DNA from: Clostridiaceae bacterium
Lineage (GTDB): Bacteria > Bacillota > Clostridia > Oscillospirales > Acutalibacteraceae
Assembly (NCBI GenBank): GCA_016297555.1
Contig: JAEDGK010000021.1
Coordinates: forward strand, 1-22,933
Length of the DNA stretch: 22,933 nucleotides
Reading direction: 5' to 3'
This document shows, one piece after another, positions 1 through 7,600 of this stretch. The number at the start of each line of letters is the position of its first letter. Positions within the stretch are counted from its first letter, which is position 1. A program made the translations under genes and the position numbers. Under the pieces are notes generated by a model, which was given only the letters and a program-made list of their open reading frames with translations, was not told where the DNA came from and searched no databases.

Positions 1-759
1 CCCGAAACGAATATGCAGAAGGAGCGCACAATTCATACCACCAATTTTATGATTAACAGCGCTTATAAGGATTATTACTGCAAATATGTCAAGGGTGGAA
101 AAACGGGCTCAACCTCCGTTGCGGGTCGCTGTGTTGTTGCCGTTGCTTCAAAGGACGGCTATAACTATGTGGGCGTTGCGCTCAACTCCACCTTCAACGA
201 TGTTGATAATGACGGCGTTAACGAAAACGGCGCATTCCTTGACTGCAAGGAAATGTTTGAGTGGGCGTTTAAAAACATTGAGCTTGTCGCTATCTCCGAC
301 ACAAACAAAATAGTCGGTCAGGTGCCCATAAAATACGCCAAATCGACCGATTACATAACGCTTTCGCCTGCCGAAACCGTTTACAGCCTTGTGCCTGCGG
401 GAACCGATTCGGGAAGTCTGCTCATTGAGCCTATCAAAGATACCGTTCCCGAATTTGTCAAGGCTCCCGTCAAAAAAGGTCAGGTCATATGCAGGGGGCG
501 CGTGCTTTATGCGGGCGAAACGATAAGGGAGATTGACCTTGTTGCAAGCATGGACGCAAAAAGAAGCGTTTTTGCATTTATCGGCACGCTTGCAAAAAGC
601 ATTTTTTCATCGTGGATATTCAAAATCGTTGCCGCGGCGGTAATAATAGCATTGGTTGTTATGATTATTATCAGGCGAAAGAAAAACAAGACAAAGGCGG
701 CGGAAAGCCGTGATTATCGAATACTCAATTACAATGACTTTATGAAACTGAAGAAATAA
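1..759 (+). CDS. D-alanyl-D-alanine carboxypeptidase (PBP5/DacF-type), 3' part
   Basis: This is the C-terminal part of a serine-type DD-carboxypeptidase, which removes the terminal D-Ala from peptidoglycan stem peptides at the outer face of the membrane. The frame is open through base 1, so the start and the SxxK and SxN motifs lie upstream of the window. The third penicillin-binding motif, KTG, is visible in KGGKTGSTSVAG about 30 residues in, followed by the strand AGRCVVAVASKDGYNYVGVAL. A PBP5 C-terminal beta domain follows, including VPIKYAKSTDYITL. Near the end comes a single hydrophobic segment (IFKIVAAAVIIALVVMIII) and then a basic tail RRKKNK, which fits C-terminal anchoring in the membrane. 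The next gene follows after 12 bases with its own ribosome site, so the two are probably co-transcribed. The family is clear; the exact paralogue is not. Confidence 0.9.
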   Translation, partial: PETNMQKERTIHTTNFMINSAYKDYYCKYVKGGKTGSTSVAGRCVVAVASKDGYNYVGVALNSTFNDVDNDGVNENGAFLDCKEMFEWAFKNIELVAISDTNKIVGQVPIKYAKSTDYITLSPAETVYSLVPAGTDSGSLLIEPIKDTVPEFVKAPVKKGQVICRGRVLYAGETIREIDLVASMDAKRSVFAFIGTLAKSIFSSWIFKIVAAAVIIALVVMIIIRRKKNKTKAAESRDYRILNYNDFMKLKK

Positions 760-771
760 GGAGGATATAAG

Positions 772-1935
772 GTGAGTTTATATAAAGGCAGATGCAAAAA
801 AGAAGACACAAAGCAGCTCCTTGATATGCTTGACGATGTGTTTTTTGCAGAGGACGGCGGAGAGCCTGAAATAAGATTTATAGAGCTTCTGCCGAAGCTT
901 TATAAAGACGAATATGAGCCTGCATATAACAATGTAATCGTTTCGGAGGACGGAGTTATAAAGGCGGCTGTCGGCTGCTATCCTATGGAAGTCAGAGCGG
1001 CGGGCAGGCAGCTTAAAGTTCTCGGCATAGGCAATGTTGCCGTTGCCAAGGATTCGCGCCGCAAGGGATATATGATTGACTGTATGAATATGGCAATCGA
1101 TATGATGAAGGACGGGGATTACGATTATTCGGTTCTCGGCGGTCAAAGGCAGAGATATTCCCATTTCGGCTATGAGCCGTCGGGCTGTTTATACAGGTTT
1201 ATTGTTGATTCCGAAAATATAAAACGCCTGCTCGGCGAGGACGCTTCACCCGCCTTTGAGGCGCGCGAAATCACCCCCGCTGACGGAGAAATCATTAAGA
1301 AAATCAAGGCTCTCAACGAAAGTCTGCCTTATTATACCGTCAGAAGTGAAGCGGCTTATCTCGACATTCTGAAAAACTGGCAGAGCGTTCCCTATGCCGT
1401 TTTCGGCGGCGGTGAATTTAAGGGATATTTCTGCGTTGGTAAGAACGGCAAGGTGCAGGAGCTTAAAGCGAAAAATGCCGAGGATTTGCTTGAAATCATA
1501 ATGTGCGTTATGCAGATTACGGGTCAAAATTCCGTTTCTCTGCCCGTTCCCGTCTGTGAAACCGAGGAATGTGCTTATCTTGCAAAAATCAGCGAAAGCT
1601 CCTCGGTCAATATGTTTGAAAGGCTGAATATACTCAATTACGGCAGGTTTATCGAGGCATTTCTTGCGGCCAAGGCGCAGAGGGTAAATCTCTGCTCGGG
1701 AACGCTGAAAATGCTTATTCACGGCTTTAAGCGTGACGAAACGGTTGAAGTTACCGTTGACGGCGCAACCGTCACGGTATCGGAAACTCAGGCTGAGCCT
1801 GATATAGAGCTGAGCCACTATGAAGCGATAAATATGCTCACGGGCATTTACTCAAAAGAAAAGCTTTCCCTGCCCGCCTTTGCCCAAGGCTGGTTCCCGC
1901 TCGATTATTATGCCTGCGGTCCGGATAATGTATAA
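772..1935 (+). CDS. Eis-like GNAT family N-acetyltransferase
   Basis: This 387-residue protein has the Eis-type architecture: an N-terminal GNAT acetyltransferase fold, a second degenerate GNAT-like part, and a C-terminal sterol-carrier-protein-like domain. The acetyl-CoA signature is seen around residues 84-105, where GIGNVAVAKDSRRKGYMIDC gives a strand and then the RRKG pyrophosphate loop. It is followed by YSVLGGQRQRYSHFGYEPSG, typical of the motif B region in this family. The end, WFPLDYYACGPDNV, resembles the C-terminal stretch of Eis proteins. The start is GTG at 772, chosen because AAGGAGG lies about 7 bases upstream. Mycobacterial Eis acetylates aminoglycosides and other amines; the substrate here cannot be read from the sequence. 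The gene follows the carboxypeptidase by 12 bases. Confidence 0.85.
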   Translation: MSLYKGRCKKEDTKQLLDMLDDVFFAEDGGEPEIRFIELLPKLYKDEYEPAYNNVIVSEDGVIKAAVGCYPMEVRAAGRQLKVLGIGNVAVAKDSRRKGYMIDCMNMAIDMMKDGDYDYSVLGGQRQRYSHFGYEPSGCLYRFIVDSENIKRLLGEDASPAFEAREITPADGEIIKKIKALNESLPYYTVRSEAAYLDILKNWQSVPYAVFGGGEFKGYFCVGKNGKVQELKAKNAEDLLEIIMCVMQITGQNSVSLPVPVCETEECAYLAKISESSSVNMFERLNILNYGRFIEAFLAAKAQRVNLCSGTLKMLIHGFKRDETVEVTVDGATVTVSETQAEPDIELSHYEAINMLTGIYSKEKLSLPAFAQGWFPLDYYACGPDNV

Positions 1936-1975
1936 ATAAAAAGCAGAATCGGGGACTGTCGCAATAAGATGAAGA

Positions 1976-2030
1976 AGCCGTTTTTTTCGACGACGGTGTA
2001 TTAAGATACTCCGAGTCGGAAAAAACGGCT
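1976..2030. repeat. long imperfect hairpin, possible dispersed intergenic repeat
   Basis: AGCCGTTTTTT at 1976-1986 is perfectly complementary to AAAAAACGGCT at 2020-2030. Pairing continues inward with CGAC (1988-1991) against GTCG (2015-2018) and, after a short internal loop, CGG-TGTA (1994-2000) against TACTCCG (2007-2013) with one mismatch. It is not a standard terminator, because the T run lies inside the left arm and the sequence after the right arm is AAAAAG. The element sits alone between the acetyltransferase stop and the terminator at 2080. A miniature mobile or REP-like element is possible. Confidence 0.5.
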
Positions 2031-2079
2031 AAAAAGAAACATTAAATATTGATATTAACTTTAAATACAATGTTAAAAT

Positions 2080-2120
2080 GGCTTGTACCGGTTGAATTTC
2101 CGGTACAAGCCGTTTTCTTT
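2080..2120. terminator. two-way terminator between convergent genes
   Basis: A perfect 12-bp stem, GGCTTGTACCGG (2080-2091) with CCGGTACAAGCC (2100-2111), closes an 8-base loop and is followed by GTTTTCTTT on the + strand. On the - strand it is followed by ATTTTAAC. It lies between the end of the acetyltransferase (+) and the end of argS (-), and could serve both. Confidence 0.85.
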
Positions 2121-2165
2121 GCATATTAGTTTCTTTTGGTCTTCGCTTAGTGCGGCAGTCCGGTA

Positions 2166-3911
2166 TTACATACTTTCAGGAACTGTAATTCGGAACATCG
2201 TTAAGACATTGCTTAAAACGGTTTTAACGCAAAGGCAAAGGCTCAGCCTTGCCTGCATAAGCGCCTCATCATCGCAGTTGACGCGGCAGGAATTATAGAA
2301 CTTATGGAAAAGCGTTGCAAGGTCAACCGCATAGCGGGTAATCTTCGCGGGGTCATAGTTTCTGGCGGCGGCGATTATCTCGTCGGTCAGAGATGAAAGA
2401 TGCTTTATCAGCTCTTTTTCTTCGGGAGCGGTCAGCAGAGAAAGCTCGGGAATTGAGCATTCTCTCGGCTCCTTGCCCTCTGCGGCAAGCTTTTTGAGAA
2501 TACTGCATATTCTTGCATGGGCGTATTGGCAGTAATAAACGGGATTCTGTGAGCTTTGCTCAACGGCAAGGTCAAGGTCAAAATCCATCTGCGAGCCGGG
2601 CTCTCTCATATTAAAGAGGAAGCGCACCGCGTCAATGGGGATTTCTTCAAGCAAATCAACAAGGGTTATAGCCTTGCCCGAGCGTTTGCTCATACGGACA
2701 ACCTCTCCGTCCCGCGTGAGACGGACGAGCTGCATAAGAATTATGTCAAGGTCATCGCCGCTGCAACCGATAGCGTCAAGCGCGCCCTTCATTCTTGCCA
2801 CATGACCGTGGTGGTCGGCTCCCCATACATCGATTGCCTTTTCAAAGCCTCTTATTTGGAGCTTATTGCGGTGATAGGCGATATCGGCGGCAAAATAAGT
2901 GGGATTGCCGTTGGTTCTGATAAGAACCTCATCTTTTAATTCAAGACGCTCGATTTCTTCGGGCGTTTTGCCCTCTTTTGCAAGTCTTTTGCCGAGAACC
3001 TCTTTGTTTTTATACCAGAGTGCGCCGTCCTTTTCATAGGTCAGACCCTTGCTTTTCATAATCTCGATTGTCTCTTTCAGCTCGCCGTCATTGTGAAGCG
3101 TGCTTTCAAGAAACCATGTGTCATATTCAATGCGGTATTTTGTGAGATTCTCTTTCATTGCGGCGATATTTTTGGGCAGGGCATAATCAACCAGAGCCTG
3201 CCTGCGCTCGCTTTCGGGGGCGTCGAGATATTTATCGCCGTTTATTTCGGCAAATTCCTTTGCACGCTGAATTATATCCTCGCCGTGGTAGCTGTCCTCG
3301 GGCAGCTCAACGGCTTTTTCACCCTTGAAAAGCTGCTGATATCTGATATCGAGCGAAAGACCGAATTTGTCTATCTGATTGCCCGCGTCGTTAACATAGA
3401 ATTCGCGGCTGACATTATAGCCCGCAAAATCCATAACGGCGGCAAGGCAGTCGCCGAGCGCACCGCCTCTTGCGTTGCCCATATGCATAGGACCCGTGGG
3501 ATTGGCGGAAACAAATTCGATATTGATTTTTTTGCCTGCACCGTAATTCGAGCGGCCGTAGTCCGCGCTCTTTTCGAGAATATCCTGAATGATGCAGGCG
3601 TTGAAGCTGTCTTTGAGATAAAAATTCATAAAGCCGGGGCCTGCAATCTCGCATCTGTCAAAAAATGTGTCCGAAAGAAAGAGCCTGTCGGCGATGGTCT
3701 GAGCAATTTTTCTCGGAGCGCATTTAAGGTCTCTTGCCCAAGCCATGGCGGCGTTTGACGAATAATCTCCGTTTTCTCTGTTGGCGGGAACTTCAATTAT
3801 AAAATCGCTCAGGGGAGCGACGGGGAATTCACCGTCGGCAACGGCTCTGCCCGCGGCGTCCATTATGGCGGTGCGAAGCTCCGTGATTGCCTGCTTTACT
3901 AAAAGTGACAT
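2166..3911 (-). CDS. argS: arginyl-tRNA synthetase
   Basis: This class I synthetase of 581 residues attaches arginine to tRNA-Arg in the cytoplasm. The N-terminal Add1 domain covers roughly residues 1-110. The family signature SANPTGPMHMGN at 135-146 carries the HIGH-type motif as HMGN. The second catalytic loop is MSKRSG at 407-412, a KMSKS equivalent. The C-terminal part, with NPVYYCQYAHARICSI and the DALRV-type anticodon-binding domain ending MFRITVPESM, is complete. AGGAGG lies about 8 bases upstream of the ATG at 3911. The gene overlaps nothing and begins 2 bases after the ywiB-like stop codon, so its ribosome site lies inside the upstream reading frame and translation is probably coupled. 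It is the last gene of a ddl-ywiB-argS unit. Length is normal and no key motif is missing. Confidence 0.97.
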   Translation of the reverse strand: MSLLVKQAITELRTAIMDAAGRAVADGEFPVAPLSDFIIEVPANRENGDYSSNAAMAWARDLKCAPRKIAQTIADRLFLSDTFFDRCEIAGPGFMNFYLKDSFNACIIQDILEKSADYGRSNYGAGKKINIEFVSANPTGPMHMGNARGGALGDCLAAVMDFAGYNVSREFYVNDAGNQIDKFGLSLDIRYQQLFKGEKAVELPEDSYHGEDIIQRAKEFAEINGDKYLDAPESERRQALVDYALPKNIAAMKENLTKYRIEYDTWFLESTLHNDGELKETIEIMKSKGLTYEKDGALWYKNKEVLGKRLAKEGKTPEEIERLELKDEVLIRTNGNPTYFAADIAYHRNKLQIRGFEKAIDVWGADHHGHVARMKGALDAIGCSGDDLDIILMQLVRLTRDGEVVRMSKRSGKAITLVDLLEEIPIDAVRFLFNMREPGSQMDFDLDLAVEQSSQNPVYYCQYAHARICSILKKLAAEGKEPRECSIPELSLLTAPEEKELIKHLSSLTDEIIAAARNYDPAKITRYAVDLATLFHKFYNSCRVNCDDEALMQARLSLCLCVKTVLSNVLTMFRITVPESM

Positions 3912-3913
3912 TT

Positions 3914-4336
3914 TTATTCCTCCTGTGCTTTAACGGTTACGGTCAGCTCGTTTTCGGAAGCCGGCTCGTTGTTAAAATCAATCGTATAAGCAAATTTAAC
4001 GCAGCCGCCGTTTTCACCCAAGCTGTTTGAAATGCTTTTGGCGTAAATTCCCATCATCAAGTCTCCGTAAGGCGTGGAGTAATAGCAGGAATGGCGGCGC
4101 TCTTTTTCGAGTATCATTTCCGTGTTGTATTTGCCCGTGCGGGTCATCAGTATTCTTTCCGAGCCTTCAATGCTAAGTGTAGTCAGGCAGTCGGCAAGCT
4201 CCTCGTCCGTTTCGTTATATATGACGGTGAAGCCGCTTTCGGTCTGCTCAAATTCGCCCGAGGTTGTCAGCTCGCATACAAATTCCTCGCCGTCGGAAAT
4301 GTGACGGTCGGTTATGTGAATAACAGCTTTTTTCAT
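3914..4336 (-). CDS. YwiB-like DUF1934 beta-barrel protein
   Basis: This 140-residue soluble protein matches the DUF1934 (YwiB) family in length and layout. It starts with a strand-rich segment (KKAVIHITDRH), has the mid segment MTRTGKYNTEMILEKERRHSCYYSTPYGDLMMGIYAKSI, and ends in a strand-rich tail of the kind seen in this calycin-like barrel. No catalytic motif is visible and the function is unknown. Gene order supports the call, because ywiB lies directly upstream of argS in Bacillus subtilis. Here the stop is 2 bases from the argS start. A GAAAGGAAAG ribosome site precedes the ATG at 4336, and ddl ends 27 bases upstream. The absence of a signal peptide or membrane segment fits a cytoplasmic protein. 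Confidence 0.82.
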   Translation of the reverse strand: MKKAVIHITDRHISDGEEFVCELTTSGEFEQTESGFTVIYNETDEELADCLTTLSIEGSERILMTRTGKYNTEMILEKERRHSCYYSTPYGDLMMGIYAKSISNSLGENGGCVKFAYTIDFNNEPASENELTVTVKAQEE

Positions 4337-4363
4337 ATCTTTCCTTTCGGTAAGTCCGTTTCT

Positions 4364-5428
4364 TTACTGATGCTTTTGAATTGCAAGCTCAATCAGCCTG
4401 TCAAGCAGCTCGGAATAGGGGATTCCCGAAGCGGCAAAAAGCTTGGGATACATACTGATTGAGGTGAAGCCGGGGATGGTGTTCGGCTCGTTGAGCATTA
4501 TTGCGCCGTCGCTTGAGCGCACAAAAAAGTCAACTCGCGTAAGCCCCGAGCAGCCGAGAATTTTGTAAACCCTGATTGCCGTTTCACGAATGGAGTTGAG
4601 AACCTCTTCGGGCAGCCCGGCGGGGATTATAAGCTCGCTTTCGTTTGCAAGATATTTTGCTTCGTAATCGTAAAACTCGTTGCAGGGAACAACCTCGCCG
4701 ACAACGGAGGCTATCGGCTCATCGTTGCCCAAAACGGCACATTCGACCTCCATACCGACTATGCCTTCTTCAAGAACAAGCTTTTTGTCATGCTCAAACG
4801 CTTTTTCACAGGCTTCTTCAAGCTCCGCAAGGCTTTTCGCCTTGCTTATGCCTACGGAAGAGCCTGCGTTGGCAGGCTTTACGAATATCGGGAAGCCAAG
4901 CTTTTCCGCCGCGTTTTTGAGCAAAGCTTCTTTGTCGGCGGAATAGGCGTTTTTGTCAAAAGAAACCCATTTTGCCTGAGCAACGCCGCTGAGATCCATC
5001 ATAGCGTTTGTTACAGCCTTATCCATGCAGACCGCGCTTGACGCCGTGTCGCAGCCCACATAGGGCAGTCCTGCAATTTCAAGCAAACCCTGCATTGTGC
5101 CGTCCTCTCCGTTTTTGCCGTGAAGAACAGGGAAAACCGCGTCGATTTTTTCAATTTCGCCGTCCGTCAGGCGGATTATTCCGTGGTGGGAGCGGTCGCA
5201 GGAAATAACGGCGGGAATAAGATTTTTTTCGTCCCGAAGCCAATTTTCATCGGGCAGCATATCGGGCGAGCCTTTGTAAAGATAGAAACGCCCGTCTTTG
5301 GTTATGCCCATGGGGATAACCTCGTATTTATCGGCAGGTATATTTTTAATAACGGAGCAGGCGGAGGAAAGCGAAACCTCATGCTCGCTCGAAACGCCGC
5401 CGAAAAGAACAAGAACCTTTTTCTTCAT
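4364..5428 (-). CDS. ddl: D-alanine--D-alanine ligase
   Basis: This 354-residue ATP-grasp ligase joins two D-alanines for the UDP-MurNAc-pentapeptide precursor. The N-terminal domain begins KKKVLVLFGGVSSEHEVSL. HGKNGEDGTMQG at 103-114 carries substrate-site residues, and VKPANAGSSVGISK at 183-196 is the ATP-grasp loop. The omega loop has EFYDYEAKY at 251-259, which is the Ddl form expected for D-Ala-D-Ala rather than a D-Ala-D-Lac Van ligase. LNEPNTIPGFT at 312-322 supplies the metal-binding Glu and Asn. The AAAGGAG ribosome site and a strong promoter at 5496-5524 make it the first gene of the ddl-ywiB-argS unit. On these motifs it should make a vancomycin-sensitive precursor. That is inference. 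Confidence 0.96.
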   Translation of the reverse strand: MKKKVLVLFGGVSSEHEVSLSSACSVIKNIPADKYEVIPMGITKDGRFYLYKGSPDMLPDENWLRDEKNLIPAVISCDRSHHGIIRLTDGEIEKIDAVFPVLHGKNGEDGTMQGLLEIAGLPYVGCDTASSAVCMDKAVTNAMMDLSGVAQAKWVSFDKNAYSADKEALLKNAAEKLGFPIFVKPANAGSSVGISKAKSLAELEEACEKAFEHDKKLVLEEGIVGMEVECAVLGNDEPIASVVGEVVPCNEFYDYEAKYLANESELIIPAGLPEEVLNSIRETAIRVYKILGCSGLTRVDFFVRSSDGAIMLNEPNTIPGFTSISMYPKLFAASGIPYSELLDRLIELAIQKHQ

Positions 5429-5495
5429 GCTGATACTCCTTTACAATATGAAAACAATCGCTGCTTTCCCATTATAATTATTTTATAGTCAAAAT

Positions 5496-5524
5496 ATGAT
5501 AGCATAAACCGAAAGATTAGTCAA
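5496..5524 (-). promoter_or_regulatory. sigma-70-type promoter of ddl operon
   Basis: Reading the - strand, TTGACT (5524-5519) is separated by exactly 17 bases from TATCAT (5501-5496), and TG-C precedes the -10 as an extended element. Transcription would start near 5489, giving a leader of about 60 bases before the ddl ATG at 5428. A second TTGACT and a TATAAT occur just downstream on the same strand, but only 10 bases apart. Confidence 0.75.
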
Positions 5525-5541
5525 TATCGCAAAGCGGAAAA

Positions 5542-6426
5542 TCAGAGCTTTTTGACGGCAAGGCAGTATGCGGAGCTTTCGGGGGCTTTCATGGGACGGG
5601 AGGGGTTCGCGTTGTTATAATCCGAAAAGTACTGCTCCGTTGCTTCCGCGGCGTTCAGATGCTCATAGATGAGATATCCGAAGCGTGAAAGAAGCCGTTC
5701 AATTTCAAGATATGTATAAATCGACTGCATATTTTCGCCCGCTCCTCCCGCAAGAGAAACAAGCTTTTCATCCTTGGAGCAGTGATAATCAAAAACAAGG
5801 CTGCTGCCGGGCGACTGAAGCCTGCCGATTATTCCGAGAATGTTTGAAAATTCATTGACTGTGAGATACTGAGTTGCGCCAAGAATGCTGCAAAAGCTTT
5901 TAACTCTGCTGTTAAAGCCGTTTGCAATCAGCCTTACTGCCGTTTGGCAGGTCATTTTCTGCTCTGCGGGGATATAATATGTGTTTTCGGGTGTATCAAT
6001 CCCCGCCCTTTCAAGCCTGCGGAGCTTATCTTCAATAACATCGGCAAAATCAAGCTCAATAACCTTCAAGCCCTCGGGTCGGTGGAGCGAACGGTACGCA
6101 AAGGTGTCATATCCCGAACCGATTGCCGCATATACGCTTGTTCCGATAAGGCAGGCGGTTTCAAGCGAACGCTCTGCGAATGCGCTTCGGGCAAGCACGG
6201 GCGGAGCGATAACGCCGGCTGCGGCATCGAGAGCCGATTGCCTGTCACCTTTAAAATCAGGCTTGAAAAAGCTAATTCCGTCAGTCAGGCTTCCGGCAAT
6301 CATTCCGTATTCTTCGTCGCCTAAAAGCCGTTTTGCAAGATAATCGTTAAAAATCGGCGGTTCGGCGTTTTCTGAATGGTAAGCCCTTGCAAATGCGCAC
6401 ATAAGAGCGGTTCTGTTTTCGTTCAT
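5542..6426 (-). CDS. class I SAM-dependent methyltransferase, leucine carboxyl methyltransferase (LCMT/PPM1) family
   Basis: This 294-residue protein resembles the LCMT/TIGR00027-type methyltransferases. It opens with TALMCAFARAYHSE and FNDYLAKRLLG, the usual N-terminal motifs. The SAM-binding motif I is AIGSGYDTFAYR at 101-112, where the family commonly has GAGLDTRAYR. The acidic motif follows as VIELDFADVIEDK at 123-135. Residues 179-189 (CSILGATQYLT) hold the place where many relatives have an EGVLMYL-like motif, so the usual Glu appears to be missing. Substrates of bacterial members are mostly unknown; some act in polyketide or other secondary metabolism. GAGGTG precedes the ATG at 6426. 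The gene has its own upstream promoter and stands alone. Confidence 0.85.
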   Translation of the reverse strand: MNENRTALMCAFARAYHSENAEPPIFNDYLAKRLLGDEEYGMIAGSLTDGISFFKPDFKGDRQSALDAAAGVIAPPVLARSAFAERSLETACLIGTSVYAAIGSGYDTFAYRSLHRPEGLKVIELDFADVIEDKLRRLERAGIDTPENTYYIPAEQKMTCQTAVRLIANGFNSRVKSFCSILGATQYLTVNEFSNILGIIGRLQSPGSSLVFDYHCSKDEKLVSLAGGAGENMQSIYTYLEIERLLSRFGYLIYEHLNAAEATEQYFSDYNNANPSRPMKAPESSAYCLAVKKL

Positions 6427-6446
6427 GTTAAATCACCTCAATATTC

Positions 6447-6475
6447 CTAATACCATAAAGCCGAACGGATAACAA
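6447..6475 (-). promoter_or_regulatory. promoter of methyltransferase gene
   Basis: On the - strand, TTGTTA (6475-6470), a 17-base spacer and TATTAG (6452-6447) are present, with TGG directly before the -10. The site is a mirror image of the rightward promoter at 6479-6507; the two -35 boxes are only 3 bases apart. Confidence 0.55.
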
Positions 6476-6478
6476 GAC

Positions 6479-6507
6479 TTGACTTTTCGGCGGTTTTGTG
6501 GTATTAT
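6479..6507 (+). promoter_or_regulatory. rightward sigma-70-type promoter
   Basis: TTGACT (6479-6484), a 17-base spacer and TATTAT (6502-6507) with an extended TGG make this one of the best promoters in the window. Transcription should begin near 6514. The sequence runs into a strong terminator-like hairpin at 6532-6579, before the next gene at 6709. Confidence 0.7.
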
Positions 6508-6513
6508 AAAGAC

Positions 6514-6579
6514 AACAAAAAAGAAATTTTCGGGAGCATATCCGAGGCTTGAAATCAGGCTTCGATATGCTCCCTTTTT
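6514..6579 (+). ncRNA. possible short RNA or attenuated leader
   Basis: This is the span between the predicted start of the 6479-6507 promoter and the T run at 6575-6579. It would make an RNA of about 65 nt consisting of an A-rich 5' tail and one long hairpin. No open frame with a ribosome site is present. It could be a stand-alone small RNA or a leader that lets only some transcription reach the 6709 gene and gyrBA. The call rests only on promoter, hairpin and spacing. Confidence 0.35.
6532..6579 (+). terminator. strong terminator-like hairpin
   Basis: GGGAGCATATC (6532-6542) pairs perfectly with GATATGCTCCC (6564-6574) and is followed by TTTTTC. Pairing can continue inward (GAGG with CTTC, then CTTG with CAGG), giving a nearly unbroken long stem with an AAAT loop. 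The - strand side lacks a T run, so it should act rightward only. Confidence 0.75.
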
Positions 6580-6708
6580 CGGCAAAAAACTCAACATTTT
6601 TATAAATATAATTAAATATTATATTATTATTTCTATAATAGAACTATGTTTATATATAAATATGTTATAATAACACATAATTATTGCAGTTTGAAAAGGA
6701 GATCAATT

Positions 6709-7590
6709 ATGGCTGATATTTTAGAGCTTCTTGCCGAGATTAACAGCGGGCTTTCCGCAACGCTTGCGGAATGCGGCTTCACCGCCGTTGTGCCCGACGG
6801 AGTTGAAAAGGGAGCGCTTCCCGCGGTCAACGATTCGGGAAGAATTACGATTGAATACAGGGGCGAAAACAAAGCGCTGCGCATCGAGCATTTCAACAAT
6901 AAGATTTCGTTGCTCGGCGTGAGCAAGGAGGGCGAAATCCTCAGCAGCGATTTTTCACAGCTTTCCCTTTCTCTGCTTGACCCCGAAACTGCCGACGGCA
7001 AGGATGTAAAATATGTTGTTAATGAGTTTTCCGACACCTTGATTGAGTCTTTCGGCACTAAGAATAAGAAGCCCGCAAAGGCAAAGCTTCCCACGCCCGT
7101 TTCTAAGGCGGCGGCAAAGAGCGGCTCGGTTTCATATGACCCCAACACTCTCGCAAACCGCTTTACGGCGATTTATCCGGAGCTCAGGGAAGAGTATAAA
7201 GCCAACTGCGAAAAGTACGGCAGCTTTCTTGCCGAGGATTTCTTTATGAACCACGGTACTCCCGTTGTGCTTGAAACCATTAAAGAAAACAATCCCGTTA
7301 AAATGCGTAAGCTGTTTAACCTGCTTAACGATATTTATGAGGACGGCACAAACGAAACCCAGAGCCTTATTGCCGTTACCATACTCGGCGCTATGAATAA
7401 CGACCAGCAGATGCTTGCCAACTGTGTTGACTATATGTGCGACGATATGATGAGCCCCGTTATCAGCGTCAATAAATTCCTTGCTTCAAAGGCGGGAAAG
7501 GGAGCAAAAATGCGCCTTGAAAATCCCCCGAAATACAAGCCTGCGAAAGCAAAGAAGAAAAAAGGCATAATGTCAGGTCTTGGAATGTGA
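6709..7590 (+). CDS. uncharacterised protein upstream of gyrB
   Basis: I do not recognise this 293-residue protein with certainty. Residues 1-115 form a mixed alpha/beta domain starting MADILELLAEINSGL. A Lys/Pro/Ala-rich linker (NKKPAKAKLPTPVSKAAAKSG) follows at about 117-140. A helical domain at about 145-265 includes LANRFTAIYPELREEYKANC and LLNDIYEDGTNETQSLIAV, and somewhat resembles the DUF7674 type. The tail is very basic (KYKPAKAKKKKG), suggesting contact with nucleic acid or another acidic surface. There is no signal peptide or membrane segment. ATG at 6709 is chosen over an upstream in-frame ATG because AAAGGAG lies 7 bases before it. The gene abuts gyrB and likely shares its transcript. 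A TG-extended TATAAT at 6666-6671 may be its promoter, though its -35 is poor. Confidence 0.85.
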   Translation: MADILELLAEINSGLSATLAECGFTAVVPDGVEKGALPAVNDSGRITIEYRGENKALRIEHFNNKISLLGVSKEGEILSSDFSQLSLSLLDPETADGKDVKYVVNEFSDTLIESFGTKNKKPAKAKLPTPVSKAAAKSGSVSYDPNTLANRFTAIYPELREEYKANCEKYGSFLAEDFFMNHGTPVVLETIKENNPVKMRKLFNLLNDIYEDGTNETQSLIAVTILGAMNNDQQMLANCVDYMCDDMMSPVISVNKFLASKAGKGAKMRLENPPKYKPAKAKKKKGIMSGLGM

Positions 7591-7600
7591 GGTCAGAATT

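Noticed and set aside
1246..1818. Long antisense frame (-) inside the acetyltransferase gene
   Set aside because: A shadow of the strongly coding + frame, with no ribosome site or recognisable family.
3093..3758. Long antisense frame (+) inside argS
   Set aside because: A shadow of argS; the opposite frame is a full arginyl-tRNA synthetase.
4364..5428. Van-type D-Ala-D-Lac or D-Ala-D-Ser ligase
   Set aside because: The omega loop has EFYDYEAKY, the Ddl form, and no vanH/vanX-like genes are nearby.
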